Shown: positions 51,239 through 61,303, counted from the stretch's first letter. The stretch is DNA of 64,000 bases from Chlorogloeopsis sp. ULAP01 (GCF_030381805.1 NZ_JAUDRH010000004.1:62001-126000); one strand, 5' to 3'. Made by a program: numbers and translations. Notes: generated from the letters alone by a model not told the origin.

Positions 51239-52396
51239 ATGTTTGGCGGAAAACTTCCTCTAGCGTGGCTACAAATAAAACGTGAAAAAACACGTTTAGC
51301 TGTAGCTTTAGCAGGAATTGCCTTTGCCGATATTCTAATGTTTATGCAACTCGGTTTTCGAGATTCTTTGTATTACAGTAACGTTAGATTTCATAACAGC
51401 TTACAAGGTGATATAGTTCTGATTAGTCCTCAGTCTAGCGCTCTGCTATCGCTAAAACCTTTTTCCCAACGTCGGTTATATCGAGCTTTAGATTTACCAG
51501 CAGTACAATCGGTACATCCCATATATTTGGACTATACTAGTTGGAAAAATCCTGTTACGGGAATACCCCGTAATCTTCTTGTTGTTGGTATTAATCCAAC
51601 AGCTAACATATTAAAAATACCTGGATTAGAGCAGAATTTAGATAATATAAAATTACCTGATGTAGTTTTATATGATAGAGCTTCTCGGCAGGAATATGGC
51701 CCAATTGTCGCTGACTTTACTCAAGGTAAAATTGTCACCGCAGAAGTTCAAAGAAGACTGATTAAAGTAGGAGGATTATTTACCCTGGGTGCATCATTTG
51801 GTGCAGATGGAAACTTAATTACTAGTGATGTAAATTTTTTGAGAATATTTCCCTTTCGGCAACAAGGATTAGTTAGTATTGGACTGATTAGATTAAAACC
51901 TGGAACAAATGTAGAAACAGTTGCTAAAGATTTGAGAAATTATTTACAACCAGATGTGAAGGTGTTAACTAAGCAAGAATTTATTGATCAAGAAAGGCAA
52001 TTTTGGGCAAGCAGCACAGCAATAGGATTTATTTTCACCTTAGGGACAATCATGGGCTTTATCGTTGGAACTGTGATTGTTTATCAAATTCTCTATACCG
52101 AAGTTGCAGATCATCTTGTTGAGTACGCCACTCTCAAAGCTATCGGTTACGAACATAAATATTTTTTAGTTGTAATTTTACAAGAAGCCTTAATTTTGGC
52201 AATTTTAGGATATTTGCCAGGGTTTGCTTTTGCACTATTTTTATATCAAAAGGCTAGAGAAGCAACTCTATTACCAGTTTTCATGAGTTTTGCACGAGCA
52301 ATACAAGTACTAATTTTAACGATTATTATGTGTTTTATTTCTGGTGCAATTGCTGTCAGAAAATTACGTTCTGCTGACCCCGCAGATATTTTTTAA
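51239..52396 (+). CDS. devC: DevC-like ABC permease
   Basis: 385 residues. FtsX/MacB-type permease: one N-terminal helix (about 20-40, AGIAFADILMFMQLGFR), a large periplasmic domain (about 45-260) and three C-terminal helices (265-375). The start MFGGKLPLAWLQIKREKTRL is typical of DevC. Forms the membrane part of DevBCA. It is 85 bp after devB. Confidence 0.92.
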   Translation: MFGGKLPLAWLQIKREKTRLAVALAGIAFADILMFMQLGFRDSLYYSNVRFHNSLQGDIVLISPQSSALLSLKPFSQRRLYRALDLPAVQSVHPIYLDYTSWKNPVTGIPRNLLVVGINPTANILKIPGLEQNLDNIKLPDVVLYDRASRQEYGPIVADFTQGKIVTAEVQRRLIKVGGLFTLGASFGADGNLITSDVNFLRIFPFRQQGLVSIGLIRLKPGTNVETVAKDLRNYLQPDVKVLTKQEFIDQERQFWASSTAIGFIFTLGTIMGFIVGTVIVYQILYTEVADHLVEYATLKAIGYEHKYFLVVILQEALILAILGYLPGFAFALFLYQKAREATLLPVFMSFARAIQVLILTIIMCFISGAIAVRKLRSADPADIF

Positions 52397-52565
52397 ATGA
52401 ATTATGGATTATGAATTATGAAAAATTTTATTTTTAGTTAATGATAACGGATTGGAATTTTTGTGAAAGTATATAGGTGTGTTTAGAGAATAAATTATTA
52501 GCGAAAACAGAAAATCATCCATACACTCCTAATAACTACTATCAACTATCCACTAAATACTATCT

Positions 52566-53300
52566 ATGAAAAGAGAACCTGTAATTTCCATTAAACATCT
52601 CAATCATTACTATGGTAAAGGTGCATTGAGAAGACAAATTTTATTTGATATAAACCTGGATATTTATTCAGGGGAGATTGTCATTATGACAGGGCCATCA
52701 GGTTCAGGAAAGACTACTCTACTCAGCTTAATTGGTGGTTTAAGATCTGTACAAGAAGGTAGTTTAAAATTTCTAGGTGAAGAACTGTATAGAGCTAGTC
52801 AAGCCAAACTAGTTAGCCTGCGGCGTAATATTGGTTATATTTTTCAAGCTCATAACTTATTAGAGTTTTTAACCGCTAGGCAAAACGTACAAATGGCGGT
52901 AGAACTAAATAAATATATTTCTCAACAAGAAGCTATTGCTAAAGCAGAAGCAATTCTGAGATCAGTTGGTTTAGGGCCACGGGTTAACTACTATCCTGAC
53001 AGTCTTTCTGGCGGACAAAAGCAAAGAATTGCGATCGCTCGCGCTTTGGTAAATAATCCTCCATTAGTTTTAGCGGACGAACCGACAGCAGCTTTAGATA
53101 AACAATCAGGACGAGATGTTGTGGAAATCATGCAGCATCTTGCGAAAGAAAAAGGAACTTCTATCTTGTTGGTAACTCACGATAACCGAATTTTGGATAT
53201 CGCCGATCGCATTGTAGAAATGGAAGATGGTATTTTAGTTCGTCAATCAAATAGTACGATAGAAAGTTACGAGTCAAGAGTCAGAAAAAATAATTCATAA
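52566..53300 (+). CDS. devA: DevA-like ABC ATPase
   Basis: 244 residues. Walker A GPSGSGKTTL, Q-loop IFQAHNLLEF, signature LSGGQKQRIAIA, Walker B LVLADEPTAALD, H-loop THDNRILDIADR; the QAHNLL and ADEPTAALD forms are typical of MacB/LolD/DevA ATPases. It powers DevC. The 169-bp gap from devC holds a short ATGAATTATGGATTATG repeat. The C-terminal tail is charged and short. Confidence 0.92.
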   Translation: MKREPVISIKHLNHYYGKGALRRQILFDINLDIYSGEIVIMTGPSGSGKTTLLSLIGGLRSVQEGSLKFLGEELYRASQAKLVSLRRNIGYIFQAHNLLEFLTARQNVQMAVELNKYISQQEAIAKAEAILRSVGLGPRVNYYPDSLSGGQKQRIAIARALVNNPPLVLADEPTAALDKQSGRDVVEIMQHLAKEKGTSILLVTHDNRILDIADRIVEMEDGILVRQSNSTIESYESRVRKNNS

Positions 53301-53388
53301 ATAGACTCGGTTAAATCAAAGTAAACTAGTTAAGGTCGTCAGTAGTCATTAGTAAGAGTTTCAGTAATTTTTTAGATTGCAGCTTTTG

Positions 53389-54165
53389 CTATTTTAGAGA
53401 GTTTGGTTGACGGCTAGTGCGGAAAGTCACATTCACACCTTCATTCGATTGCTCTAGTACTAGCAAAGGAGTGGGTTTAGCCTTTTGATCCCAATGCATA
53501 TAGGCAACTCTGCCTTGAATCGTCGGTTGCCAATTATCTTCCTCATCTATAGGACTGAGGTAAGTTTCAATACAGTCAATAATTTGGCTAATTGTGGCGG
53601 AAGTAGGTTGGGTTGGTAGCTTCATTAATCGGATTTGAACACGAAACAAGACTCGCTTCGTAATATTAGGTACATTGCCAGTCTCATACTCAACATCAAA
53701 CATTTCATCCACCTGTCTTCCGGCATTACTGGCAATACCCACTACCCCTTGTTGAGCCTGATTGGGGCGCAGTGCTTGAGAAATTTTGTCTTTAATTTTG
53801 ATTTTAATTTGATTAACAATGGCAAAATGAAATACCTCCTCTGACATCCGCATTCGCAGATAATCTAGGTTAAATTCCCGTGAGTTGATTAAATCGGGAT
53901 TAGTCTCCATTTTGCGGATTGTTTCCAAAGCTAATTTAAACTTTTTCTCTATTTCCCGTGTCCGAAATTGTTCAAATTTAATTTTTTTCTTTAGCTTATT
54001 GATCTTGATATTGCCAAAGATAATTAAACCAATCACAAGCAAGGCTAAACCTCCACTGGTTGCTACCAATATTGGCGGTAATTGTGATTCACTTGCGGCA
54101 ACTTGCTGAGAAATATTTTTAGCCTTTGTTCCAGGATATTGGGCAATAGATGTAAAAGCTGACAT
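53389..54165 (-). CDS. Membrane-anchored hypothetical protein
   Basis: 258 residues. A single membrane segment (about 31-51, ILVATSGGLALLVIGLIIFG) is followed by a basic coiled-coil-like stretch (KINKLKKKIKFEQFRTREIE) and a soluble alpha/beta domain (about 105-250). Probably a conserved cyanobacterial protein; I do not recognise a family. The N-terminal 30 residues do not form a cleavable signal, so orientation is uncertain. Convergent with devA. Confidence 0.65.
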   Translation of the reverse strand: MSAFTSIAQYPGTKAKNISQQVAASESQLPPILVATSGGLALLVIGLIIFGNIKINKLKKKIKFEQFRTREIEKKFKLALETIRKMETNPDLINSREFNLDYLRMRMSEEVFHFAIVNQIKIKIKDKISQALRPNQAQQGVVGIASNAGRQVDEMFDVEYETGNVPNITKRVLFRVQIRLMKLPTQPTSATISQIIDCIETYLSPIDEEDNWQPTIQGRVAYMHWDQKAKPTPLLVLEQSNEGVNVTFRTSRQPNSLK

Positions 54166-54368
54166 GGCGAGTACATAAAAATACTGGGCTTCTGTTTTAG
54201 GATGCCCAAATCTCCCATCTGTTTTTGCGGTATCAATGCTATTTTTCCAGAGTTGTGGGTGGAGGCTAGGGAATAGGGGATAGGTGACAGGGGACTAGGG
54301 ACGCTTAAAGAGGATAAGGCGCACCTGGTGCAAGGGGACAAGGGGAAAATCTTTCTCCGTGTCACCAA

Positions 54369-54426
54369 AAGACGACGGGGAAGCCCGCCCCTTCAAGGAA
54401 CGGGAGGAACCGTCGTCCGTCGTCTT
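54369..54426. other. GC-rich structured element resembling an IS200/IS605 right end, copy 2
   Basis: Outer stem AAGACGACGG (54369-54378) / CCGTCGTCTT (54417-54426), inner AAGCCCGCCCC / ACGGGAGGAAC. It shares GGGAGGAAC and the nested fold with 35201-35254. AAGCCCGC...GGGAGGA is, from memory, the usual 3' structure of TnpB-type IS elements in cyanobacteria. No transposase gene is present. Confidence 0.4.
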
Positions 54427-54494
54427 GGGGCAAGGGGCAAAGGGCATTCATGCATTGGCCAATGCCCAATTCCCAATTCACTTCGGCCCGCTTT

Positions 54495-54521
54495 CATCCC
54501 CCAGACTTCAGTCGGGGGATG
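54495..54521. repeat. Hairpin CATCCCCC...GGGGGATG
   Basis: CATCCCCC (54495-54502) pairs exactly with GGGGGATG (54514-54521); the loop itself contains GACTTCAGTC. It is 70 bp from the element at 54369 and could be part of the same decayed mobile element. The rest of the 54166-54713 gap is heptamer-like repeats. Confidence 0.65.
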
Positions 54522-54592
54522 AGCTTAACGTGTCCTCTTCTTCCCAATACCCAATCCCTAATCACCAGATGACAATGGCTCAAAACTAAAAA

Positions 54593-54647
54593 GCTACCCC
54601 TTGTCTTCCTTGCAAGTAAAATTTTGGAAGGAAAGATGGGGGGTAGC
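54593..54647 (-). terminator. Terminator hairpin downstream of psbO
   Basis: GCTACCCC (54593-54600) pairs with GGGGTAGC (54640-54647), and TCTTCCTT with AAGGAAAGA further in, giving a long imperfect stem 67 bp after the psbO stop. Confidence 0.65.
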
Positions 54648-54713
54648 GAGCGATCGCTCCTAAAGTGACAAATACAGTCTTGAGTAGCAGTAAGTTGCCA
54701 CACTCAAAGAAAA

Positions 54714-55547
54714 TTAGGCACGAGCTGGTTCAACGCGAGCATAGAAAATGCCACGAACTTTGACTTCCTCTGGCTCGTCAGCGCCTAAATCGGTATCAGA
54801 GGGCTGTTCGCTCTCAAAAGTACCTGCAATTTCACCAGTAGCATTATCTACTTTAGCTATAGACAGGGAAATCTTGCCTTCAAGCACATCAGCACGCTTG
54901 ACATTGGCGCGAAGGAGTTCTTCCTCATCAGATTGGGCAGGAAGAGCTACAGCGTTATCATAACCACTGGCAACACCACGTCCTTTAGGATCGAGGAAAG
55001 TCGCACCACGGTACGAAGGCACTCTGAAAGAACCTTCAAAATCAGTGGAAGTATTAATGCTAGTCATACCAGGTTGTGATTGAGCAACCAAACCTTTGAC
55101 TGTAAACAAGAAAGGTACCATTTCACCACCAGGTAACTTGACGGTAGCAGCCTGGAAGTCAAAGCCATCTTTTTCCACAAAGGTGAGACTACCGTCTGAG
55201 TTCACTTTCAGATCACCTTGAATCTGATCGAGTGAGTAGGTTTTACGAGTCAATAGTTTGCCAGCAATATATTGTGGTTTTTGCCGTTTATTAGTTGGTT
55301 CTCCTTTCACAAAGAATTGAGTAGGTTCTAAACAAAGTTCTTTTATGATGTAAGACTGCCCGGCATCAATAGGAATGGAGCCGCGACTTGTTTCTGTTAG
55401 TTGAGGACACTTGTTAGCCAAGCCAGTGCCTTTGATTTGGTCGTAAGTAAGTAAATCTGTACTACCAGCAGCAGGGCCTTCACTACAAGCAGTTAGTACT
55501 CCCAAGCATAAAGCCAAGAGTGCAACAATTACAGCGCGAAACCTCAT
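54714..55547 (-). CDS. psbO: Photosystem II manganese-stabilising protein PsbO
   Basis: 277 residues from ATG 55545-55547, which has GAGG upstream and opens the signal peptide (MRFRAVIVALLALCLGVLTAC); the frame stays open 40 codons further upstream but that part is not protein-like. Mature protein: LTYDQIKGTGLANKCPQL at its start (the two conserved PsbO cysteines are here and in KELCLEPT), then the beta-barrel. It stabilises the Mn4CaO5 cluster on the lumenal side of photosystem II. Normal length. Confidence 0.97.
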   Translation of the reverse strand: MRFRAVIVALLALCLGVLTACSEGPAAGSTDLLTYDQIKGTGLANKCPQLTETSRGSIPIDAGQSYIIKELCLEPTQFFVKGEPTNKRQKPQYIAGKLLTRKTYSLDQIQGDLKVNSDGSLTFVEKDGFDFQAATVKLPGGEMVPFLFTVKGLVAQSQPGMTSINTSTDFEGSFRVPSYRGATFLDPKGRGVASGYDNAVALPAQSDEEELLRANVKRADVLEGKISLSIAKVDNATGEIAGTFESEQPSDTDLGADEPEEVKVRGIFYARVEPARA

Positions 55548-55806
55548 GGTCAACCTCAGTGTCAAAATCAAAAATGAATATCTAATGGTTTTCGTTTGGG
55601 CGTATGAATGAGTACGCCCCAGCATACACAAGACGCGAACATATACCTCGAAGGAGGATACAAGCATAGACTTCCGAATGCTTTCCTCAAGCTGAGAACA
55701 GCTATAATTGCCGTTGCTACAACTTTTTTGGACAGTTTCCAGATGTCCGTAAGTGCTGCTAGTAGGTTTACCTTTGTGGTATAACCTTTGTCGTTCTGCG
55801 TGACGT

Positions 55807-55989
55807 ATGTGTCGCCACTATATACAACCCATTTTGTTATGGGGAGATCAGCCAGATCATACGATTTTTTTTAACTCAAAATCAAAGCGCTCTAATATTT
55901 GTCAAGAATGCTGGGATCGCATTGAGCTAATTAATAACTCTACCAAACATAATCCACTCTTGCTCATCAATCGGAGTAATGGGCTGTAA
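55807..55989 (+). CDS. Possible 60-residue protein with Cys/His pairs
   Basis: An ATG-started frame reading MCRHYIQPILLWGDQPDH, then a basic segment and NICQECWDRIELINN. The CxxC and the early Cys-x-His could bind a metal or be chance. There is no obvious Shine-Dalgarno. Unknown function; it may be a real small cyanobacterial gene. It lies between psbO and the 112-residue gene. Confidence 0.4.
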   Translation: MCRHYIQPILLWGDQPDHTIFFNSKSKRSNICQECWDRIELINNSTKHNPLLLINRSNGL

Positions 55990-56097
55990 GTACAAATGCG
56001 GTTTTAGTCTGCTTTGACAAAAATAGGTTCAATGGTGAACAAAAGAAAGTAAAAAATCTTCGGTAAATTTATTTAGACCTCATTTACATAAGGTGGC

Positions 56098-56436
56098 ATG
56101 AAAAACGGCAGAATTTTTGAGCCAGAGAAATTATTTGGCAAGCTGCAAGATATTGCAACGGAAGTACATAATGCAGTGCTATTTTGTCAAGGGGATACCA
56201 TAGCTCTTTTAGCTTTACTGCGGCAGTTGGAACAACTACACCGAGAGATTCGGGATGGAGCTTTTCAAGAAAGTTTACCTAACAATCGTCAGGCACTTTA
56301 CTCACTCCTAAAGGATATTGAGTCTGAAGGTGGATGGCCTTATATCGAGCGAATGAGGCTGCAAGAATTTTTAACAAATTTGCCACAAGAAGTAGCCCAA
56401 CAAGAGGAGTGGGGAAGCGACAGAATCAACGAATAG
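56098..56436 (+). CDS. Hypothetical helical protein
   Basis: 112 residues, no membrane segment or signal. Mostly amphipathic helices (EKLFGKLQDIATEVHNAVL, LLALLRQLEQLHREIRDGAF, RQALYSLLKDIE), with an acidic C-terminus. Codon and composition pattern is gene-like. I do not recognise the family. It stands alone. Confidence 0.6.
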   Translation: MKNGRIFEPEKLFGKLQDIATEVHNAVLFCQGDTIALLALLRQLEQLHREIRDGAFQESLPNNRQALYSLLKDIESEGGWPYIERMRLQEFLTNLPQEVAQQEEWGSDRINE

Positions 56437-57525
56437 TATAGTTTTTCTCATTTTTACTTTTCAATTTCGCGCTGGGTGGTAACACCATCACAAAGTGTGC
56501 GATCGCGCTTTTCAATATTGCGGTTGCGCTAAAGATTATTACTTACCCAGTTGCAACCACGTACTAGCAAGCTATCGAAAACAGGAAACTCTCAATAGAG
56601 AAATAAATATTTTTATTCTCTCTGTGGACAGTTGCTAGTAAAAGTCTAGTTATAAGTCTATGTTAGGAAAAAGCGTCACAAATTTAGTGTTAAGATTTAA
56701 ATTTAAGTATTTTTATATACAACTTGTTTTCACAAAAACACGCATTTTTCAGAATTGTTTGTTGCAAAAAATACTTGTTTTTTAAGTTAGTTACTATAAG
56801 CTCAATCTCATACTGATCCAAAAAATGTATCTTTTGACTAAATACAGTATATTTATATCTGATCTACTGCTTGAAATTTTATCAATCGCAAGCCTATGAC
56901 TTCATTTTCAGTTTTAAGTGTAAAATCAACAAAAACAACAATTTGAGGTTACCATTGCTACAAAAGTAGCTAAAAATGTATAATGATGACTCGTTAAGTA
57001 ATTTTTTGATATAAAAGTAACTATTTTAAAAATCAAATTGTATTATGAACTTTTATAAACCGATATAAATCTTTCATTGTAGTGCCGTAAATACAACATA
57101 TAATATCTTGTTGTAATTTATACTTAGTAAGTTTCTGCTAAGTATTTTGTTGTGGTTAGCACTTACTTGACAAATTTTAAATCAGAGTATAATTGGTGTC
57201 GCACTTCCCTAAATTTGCCTGTTAGAGGGTAGTCGTCATCAATCCCATCTGATTTGTCAATACTTGAGGTATGGCCGTTCTGTGGAACTATGGCTATTGC
57301 CCTACAGCAATGAGGCTAAATTCAATTTAGAATAAACACCGCAAACTTGAATAGTGAAGAATCTTGGTACCACAATCCTTGTTTGGTTGCTGTAAAGTGT
57401 TACTACATCAAAACAAATTTTGAGAAAGACATCTCTCCCTCGGCAGACAGGTTTGCTGCGATTACTGAATAACAGGAGCATAATAAACAATTTGGAATTT
57501 GCAATAAAGTGTGGAAGAGGTTTGA
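56437..57525. other. Long AT-rich intergenic region upstream of ftsQ
   Basis: 1089 bp, strongly AT-rich with one HIP1-like site near 56500. A minus-strand open frame (57302-57601) overlaps the ftsQ start and is not credible. No tRNA, repeat array or structured RNA recognised. It probably holds the ftsQ promoter region. Confidence 0.5.
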
Positions 57526-58371
57526 ATGGCTGGTATAGTATCAGTTTCTCGTAAAGTTCTAGCCGGGCGGCGTAAGAAACTACGTCAAAAGCGGCAAGCA
57601 AAAATTTTTCAAGCTATTTGGCGATCTCTCGCCGTTACTGGTTTGGCAAGTAGTTTGCTGTGGGTAACGCTTCAACCAATTTGGGTTCTCAAAAATCCCG
57701 ATGACATAGTAATTTCGGGTAATCAATTACTTTCGGATGAGACTGTAGAGTCTTTTTTGAAGCTCTCTTATCCTCAGTCTTTGTGGCGAATCCAACCATC
57801 TCGAATTGCATCTTCATTGCAGCAGCAACCGACTATCGCACAGGCGATCGTAACTCGTCGTCTTTTTCCTCCCGGATTAGTAGTGCAAATTCACGAAAGA
57901 ATACCTGTGGCAGTTGCTCAAATGCATCGAGAACAGGCAAAAAATACTAATGACAACAAAAAATTATCTGTGAGTTTACTAGATGCTCATGGAGTAGTCA
58001 TGCCTTTAGAACAATTTACTTCACTCAATTCCACAGTGAAAGTACCGTCTTTAAAAGTCATTGGCTCGCCAGAACACTACCGTTCTTACTGGGCTGAACT
58101 ATATCTCGCTGTAAGTCAATCTGCTGTAAAAGTAATAGAGATTGATTGGCAAGATCCAACGAATTTAATTTTGAAAACAGAAATAGGTAAGGTACATTTC
58201 GGTGTTCCTAGTTCCCGGTTACCTGAACAAATCAAATTACTAGCTCAGATGCGCCATTTACCCTTACAACTCAGTCCCAATCAAATAGATTATATAGATT
58301 TGAAAAACCCAGATCATCCTATAGTACAAATGAACCAAACTCAAAGAAAAATTAATTCCAGGACTCCCTAA
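57526..58371 (+). CDS. ftsQ: Cell division protein FtsQ (DivIB)
   Basis: 281 residues. Basic cytosolic N-terminus (RKVLAGRRKKLRQKRQAKIF), one membrane helix (about 33-50), and a POTRA domain starting VISGNQLLSDETVESFLKL (about 63-130), followed by the beta domain. Bitopic divisome protein linking FtsZ-ring proteins to septal peptidoglycan synthesis. Good ribosome site AGAGG. It precedes ftsZ, as in other Nostocales, but with a gap of about 1 kb. Confidence 0.9.
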   Translation: MAGIVSVSRKVLAGRRKKLRQKRQAKIFQAIWRSLAVTGLASSLLWVTLQPIWVLKNPDDIVISGNQLLSDETVESFLKLSYPQSLWRIQPSRIASSLQQQPTIAQAIVTRRLFPPGLVVQIHERIPVAVAQMHREQAKNTNDNKKLSVSLLDAHGVVMPLEQFTSLNSTVKVPSLKVIGSPEHYRSYWAELYLAVSQSAVKVIEIDWQDPTNLILKTEIGKVHFGVPSSRLPEQIKLLAQMRHLPLQLSPNQIDYIDLKNPDHPIVQMNQTQRKINSRTP

Positions 58372-59426
58372 AAACATTTGTATTTTTAATGTAGAAAAGA
58401 CTTCTAATTAATAAAGAAGTTTTATGCTGATAAATCTTATTTATTAATTTTGCTTGTATAGCACTCCATGCAATAATCAGCACCAACTTCTAATTAGAAT
58501 AGTGAAGAATCATCACAAAATATCTCTAATTTTACCAAAAAAGCTCTTGTTGTTTATGCCCCAAAACCTAAATGAGAACGTGCAACTTTATGCACTTTTT
58601 CAATTTATGTAGAGAACCTACAGGAGTATTTAAGGTATGTGTTTAGCTAAGTTTAGGTGTAAGTAAAGCTAATCAAAGCTCAATTAACCGGGTGATAAAT
58701 ACCAAATCGAATTAGTTTTTTGTTTTTTTAGTTGAAGGGTAGGTAAAAATAAAAAAATTTCTGTATTTTTAAGTTGCTATCCTCCTGATTGAGGAATCCA
58801 ATTGAACATATTATTAAGACAGGCAAGATGTGTCTTGGCGTGTTTTAGCAAGTAATATATATTTACAAGTAATATAAGTAGTTATTACGTACTGAAATAC
58901 TTTTTACTGTGAAAAGTGTATAAAGAGAAACGAAAATATTACGGGTAAAATTTAAAAGCTATCAAAAGCAATAAATAATTACTTTGTAATAGCTCTTGGT
59001 TTAGTTAATTTCTCAATACTTTATACAAAAACACTAGTAATTATTGTGAGTAAAGAAAAAAACAAAATTAACTACTGTAAAATTAATGGGCCGTGTAAAT
59101 TACCAGTAGCAACAAGGAGATGTTATTGGAATTACCGAAGGCATACCGGGCAAAATCAGCAAAAAAGCAGTGAAGATGTTAATGGCCGGCGGAAGTTATA
59201 CAGGTCAATTTCAGGTAAATATGGGTATACTTCTCTAGAATTAGCTGGGCAAACAGGTGCCTTGCTCACTGATCTCATAGTAAATTTTCGCGCCTCCAAT
59301 CCTGAAAGGGTTGGAATTAGTGAGAACAAGAAAGAACAATGCTACAGATTGTGGCAACGTCAAACTATAGTTGACTCTTAGGTGAATAACACCTTAAAAA
59401 GTCGTTTATCTACCTTTGTGAATCCA
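58372..59426. other. Long ftsQ-ftsZ intergenic region
   Basis: About 1055 bp. A GTG-started frame (59046-59381, 111 codons) ends right at the GTG (59382) of an upstream-extended ftsZ frame; its middle reads LELAGQTGALLTDLIVNFRA, but the start is basic and compositionally odd, and a second frame reads GDVIGITEGIPGKISKK. These may be decayed coding sequence or chance. The long AT-rich leader suggests several ftsZ promoters, as known in Anabaena. Confidence 0.45.
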
Positions 59427-60716
59427 ATGACACTTGATAATAACCAAGGGCTTACCTATAGAAACTCTCAGTCTCCAGGACAGTCTGCTTTCTCGCTGGC
59501 AGTAAACTCTGCTAATCCCTTTAATCACTCAGGGTTGAACTTTGGGCAAAACAATGACAGCAAGAAGATTCCTAACGAAGATACCCGAATCGGTGATATT
59601 GTTCCAGGCCGAGTTGCCAATATCAAAGTGATTGGTGTTGGTGGTGGTGGTAGCAATGCCGTTAATCGCATGATCGCTTCTGATGTTTCTGGAGTAGAGT
59701 TTTGGTCTATTAACACCGATGCCCAAGCTTTAACTCTGGCAGCAGCTCCGAGTCGCTTACAAATTGGGCAGAAACTTACTCGTGGTTTAGGAGCAGGTGG
59801 TAATCCTGCTATCGGGCAAAAAGCTGCTGAGGAGTCGCGCGATGAGATTGCAACCGCTTTAGAAGGTGCAGACTTAGTTTTTATCACTGCTGGCATGGGG
59901 GGTGGAACTGGAACTGGTGCAGCACCAATTGTGGCGGAAGTAGCAAAAGAAATGGGTGCTCTCACTGTTGGTGTGGTAACACGTCCATTTATTTTTGAAG
60001 GACGTCGTCGCACTAGTCAAGCAGAGCAAGGTATTGAAGGGCTGAAAAGTCGTGTAGATACATTGATTATTATCCCTAACAACAAGCTTTTAGAAGTGAT
60101 CCCAGAACAAACACCCATGCAGGAGGCTTTTCGTTACGCAGATGATGTGCTGCGGCAAGGTGTGCAAGGCATCTCTGATATCATCACGATCCCCGGTTTG
60201 ATCAACGTTGACTTTGCAGATGTACGAGCAGTGATGGCAGATGCGGGATCGGCTCTGATGGGGATCGGAATTGGTTCTGGAAAATCGAGAGCTAGGGAAG
60301 CAGCGATCGCTGCGATATCTTCACCATTACTTGAAAGTTCAATTGAGGGAGCCAGAGGTGTCGTCTTTAATATTACTGGTGGTAGTGACTTGACTCTTCA
60401 TGAGGTAAACGCAGCAGCAGAAACCATCTATGAAGTTGTTGATCCGAACGCCAATATTATCTTTGGAGCAGTGATTGACGATAGGCTTCAAGGCGAAGTT
60501 AGACTGACTGTCATTGCGACTGGATTTACAGGTGAAGTGCAAACAGCACAACAACCAAACGTCACCCAAAATCGGGTAGTACAACCCCCACAATCAAGAC
60601 GCCCAATGCCACAACCTCCAGCAGCTAATCCTCCTACTCAAGTTCCAGAGCCGAAAGAAAAATCAATTTTGGATATTCCTGACTTTTTGCGAAATCGACG
60701 ACCGCCACGCAATTAA
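59427..60716 (+). CDS. ftsZ: Cell division GTPase FtsZ
   Basis: 429 residues from ATG 59427 (MTLDNNQGLTYRN), the start matching Anabaena FtsZ; the frame stays open to a GTG at 59382 that adds 15 residues. It has an N-terminal extension of about 50 residues, then IKVIGVGGGGSNAVNRM, the tubulin signature GGGTGTGAAP, the T7-loop NVDFADVRAVMADAG, a Pro/Gln-rich linker and the C-terminal peptide DIPDFLRNRRPPRN. It polymerises at midcell to form the Z ring. Confidence 0.97.
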   Translation: MTLDNNQGLTYRNSQSPGQSAFSLAVNSANPFNHSGLNFGQNNDSKKIPNEDTRIGDIVPGRVANIKVIGVGGGGSNAVNRMIASDVSGVEFWSINTDAQALTLAAAPSRLQIGQKLTRGLGAGGNPAIGQKAAEESRDEIATALEGADLVFITAGMGGGTGTGAAPIVAEVAKEMGALTVGVVTRPFIFEGRRRTSQAEQGIEGLKSRVDTLIIIPNNKLLEVIPEQTPMQEAFRYADDVLRQGVQGISDIITIPGLINVDFADVRAVMADAGSALMGIGIGSGKSRAREAAIAAISSPLLESSIEGARGVVFNITGGSDLTLHEVNAAAETIYEVVDPNANIIFGAVIDDRLQGEVRLTVIATGFTGEVQTAQQPNVTQNRVVQPPQSRRPMPQPPAANPPTQVPEPKEKSILDIPDFLRNRRPPRN

Positions 60717-61303
60717 GTTGTTAATAACTGCTTTTTTGCTAGCTTATAGCCATTCTATTAAAATATCATTTTTTTTACCAGGGGCAGGGATAAGCTACTT
60801 AGTGCCATCCCTCAGTTGTCAATTGCTGGCAAAATTTTTCTCGGCTGCAAACATACCAAAATTATTGGACAAAAGTTCACTTAATTGGATATTGCTAGTT
60901 CTTTTGGTACAACAAGCAAGGACAGTTTTGACAATGAAGTTTCTCTTCTAGCCCCATAATCACTTGTCTGAGTAGGGGAAATTTTACCCAACCATGAAGG
61001 CGAGATTCCTATATGTACATAGTCTATGTTTTCAACGATGCCTGTCTATTGTTGGAATCGGCACAGTTCTTAATCTGAATAGACATTAATTTTGTCATCT
61101 TTAAAGACTAAGTCATTTCCTACCAGATGGGCTAAATTGCAGCGTTTATTGACGCTGTAAATTTCAATCTGTTGTCACTGATTAACTTTTGTTAGGTCAA
61201 AAGAAATTATGTAGATGTAACCCTAGCAAAACAAAGCCCACTTTTAGCAAAGTAGCTAAGATAAACATGATTGTAATTTTGTGTCAAGCATTAAATAAAG
61301 AAG
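60717..61303. other. Intergenic region after ftsZ
   Basis: 587 bp, with no supported gene. A TTG-started open frame (60718-60951) right after the ftsZ stop is hydrophobic but has no ribosome site. Short inverted segments near 61130-61190 (GCAGCGTTTATTGACGCTG). Followed by the hairpin at 61304-61364. Confidence 0.5.

Noticed and set aside
57302..57601. 99-codon minus-strand open frame
   Set aside because: It overlaps the start of ftsQ on the opposite strand and has random composition.
60718..60951. 77-codon TTG-started frame after ftsZ
   Set aside because: No ribosome site, no family, and it starts one base after the ftsZ stop; hydrophobicity follows from AT-rich DNA.
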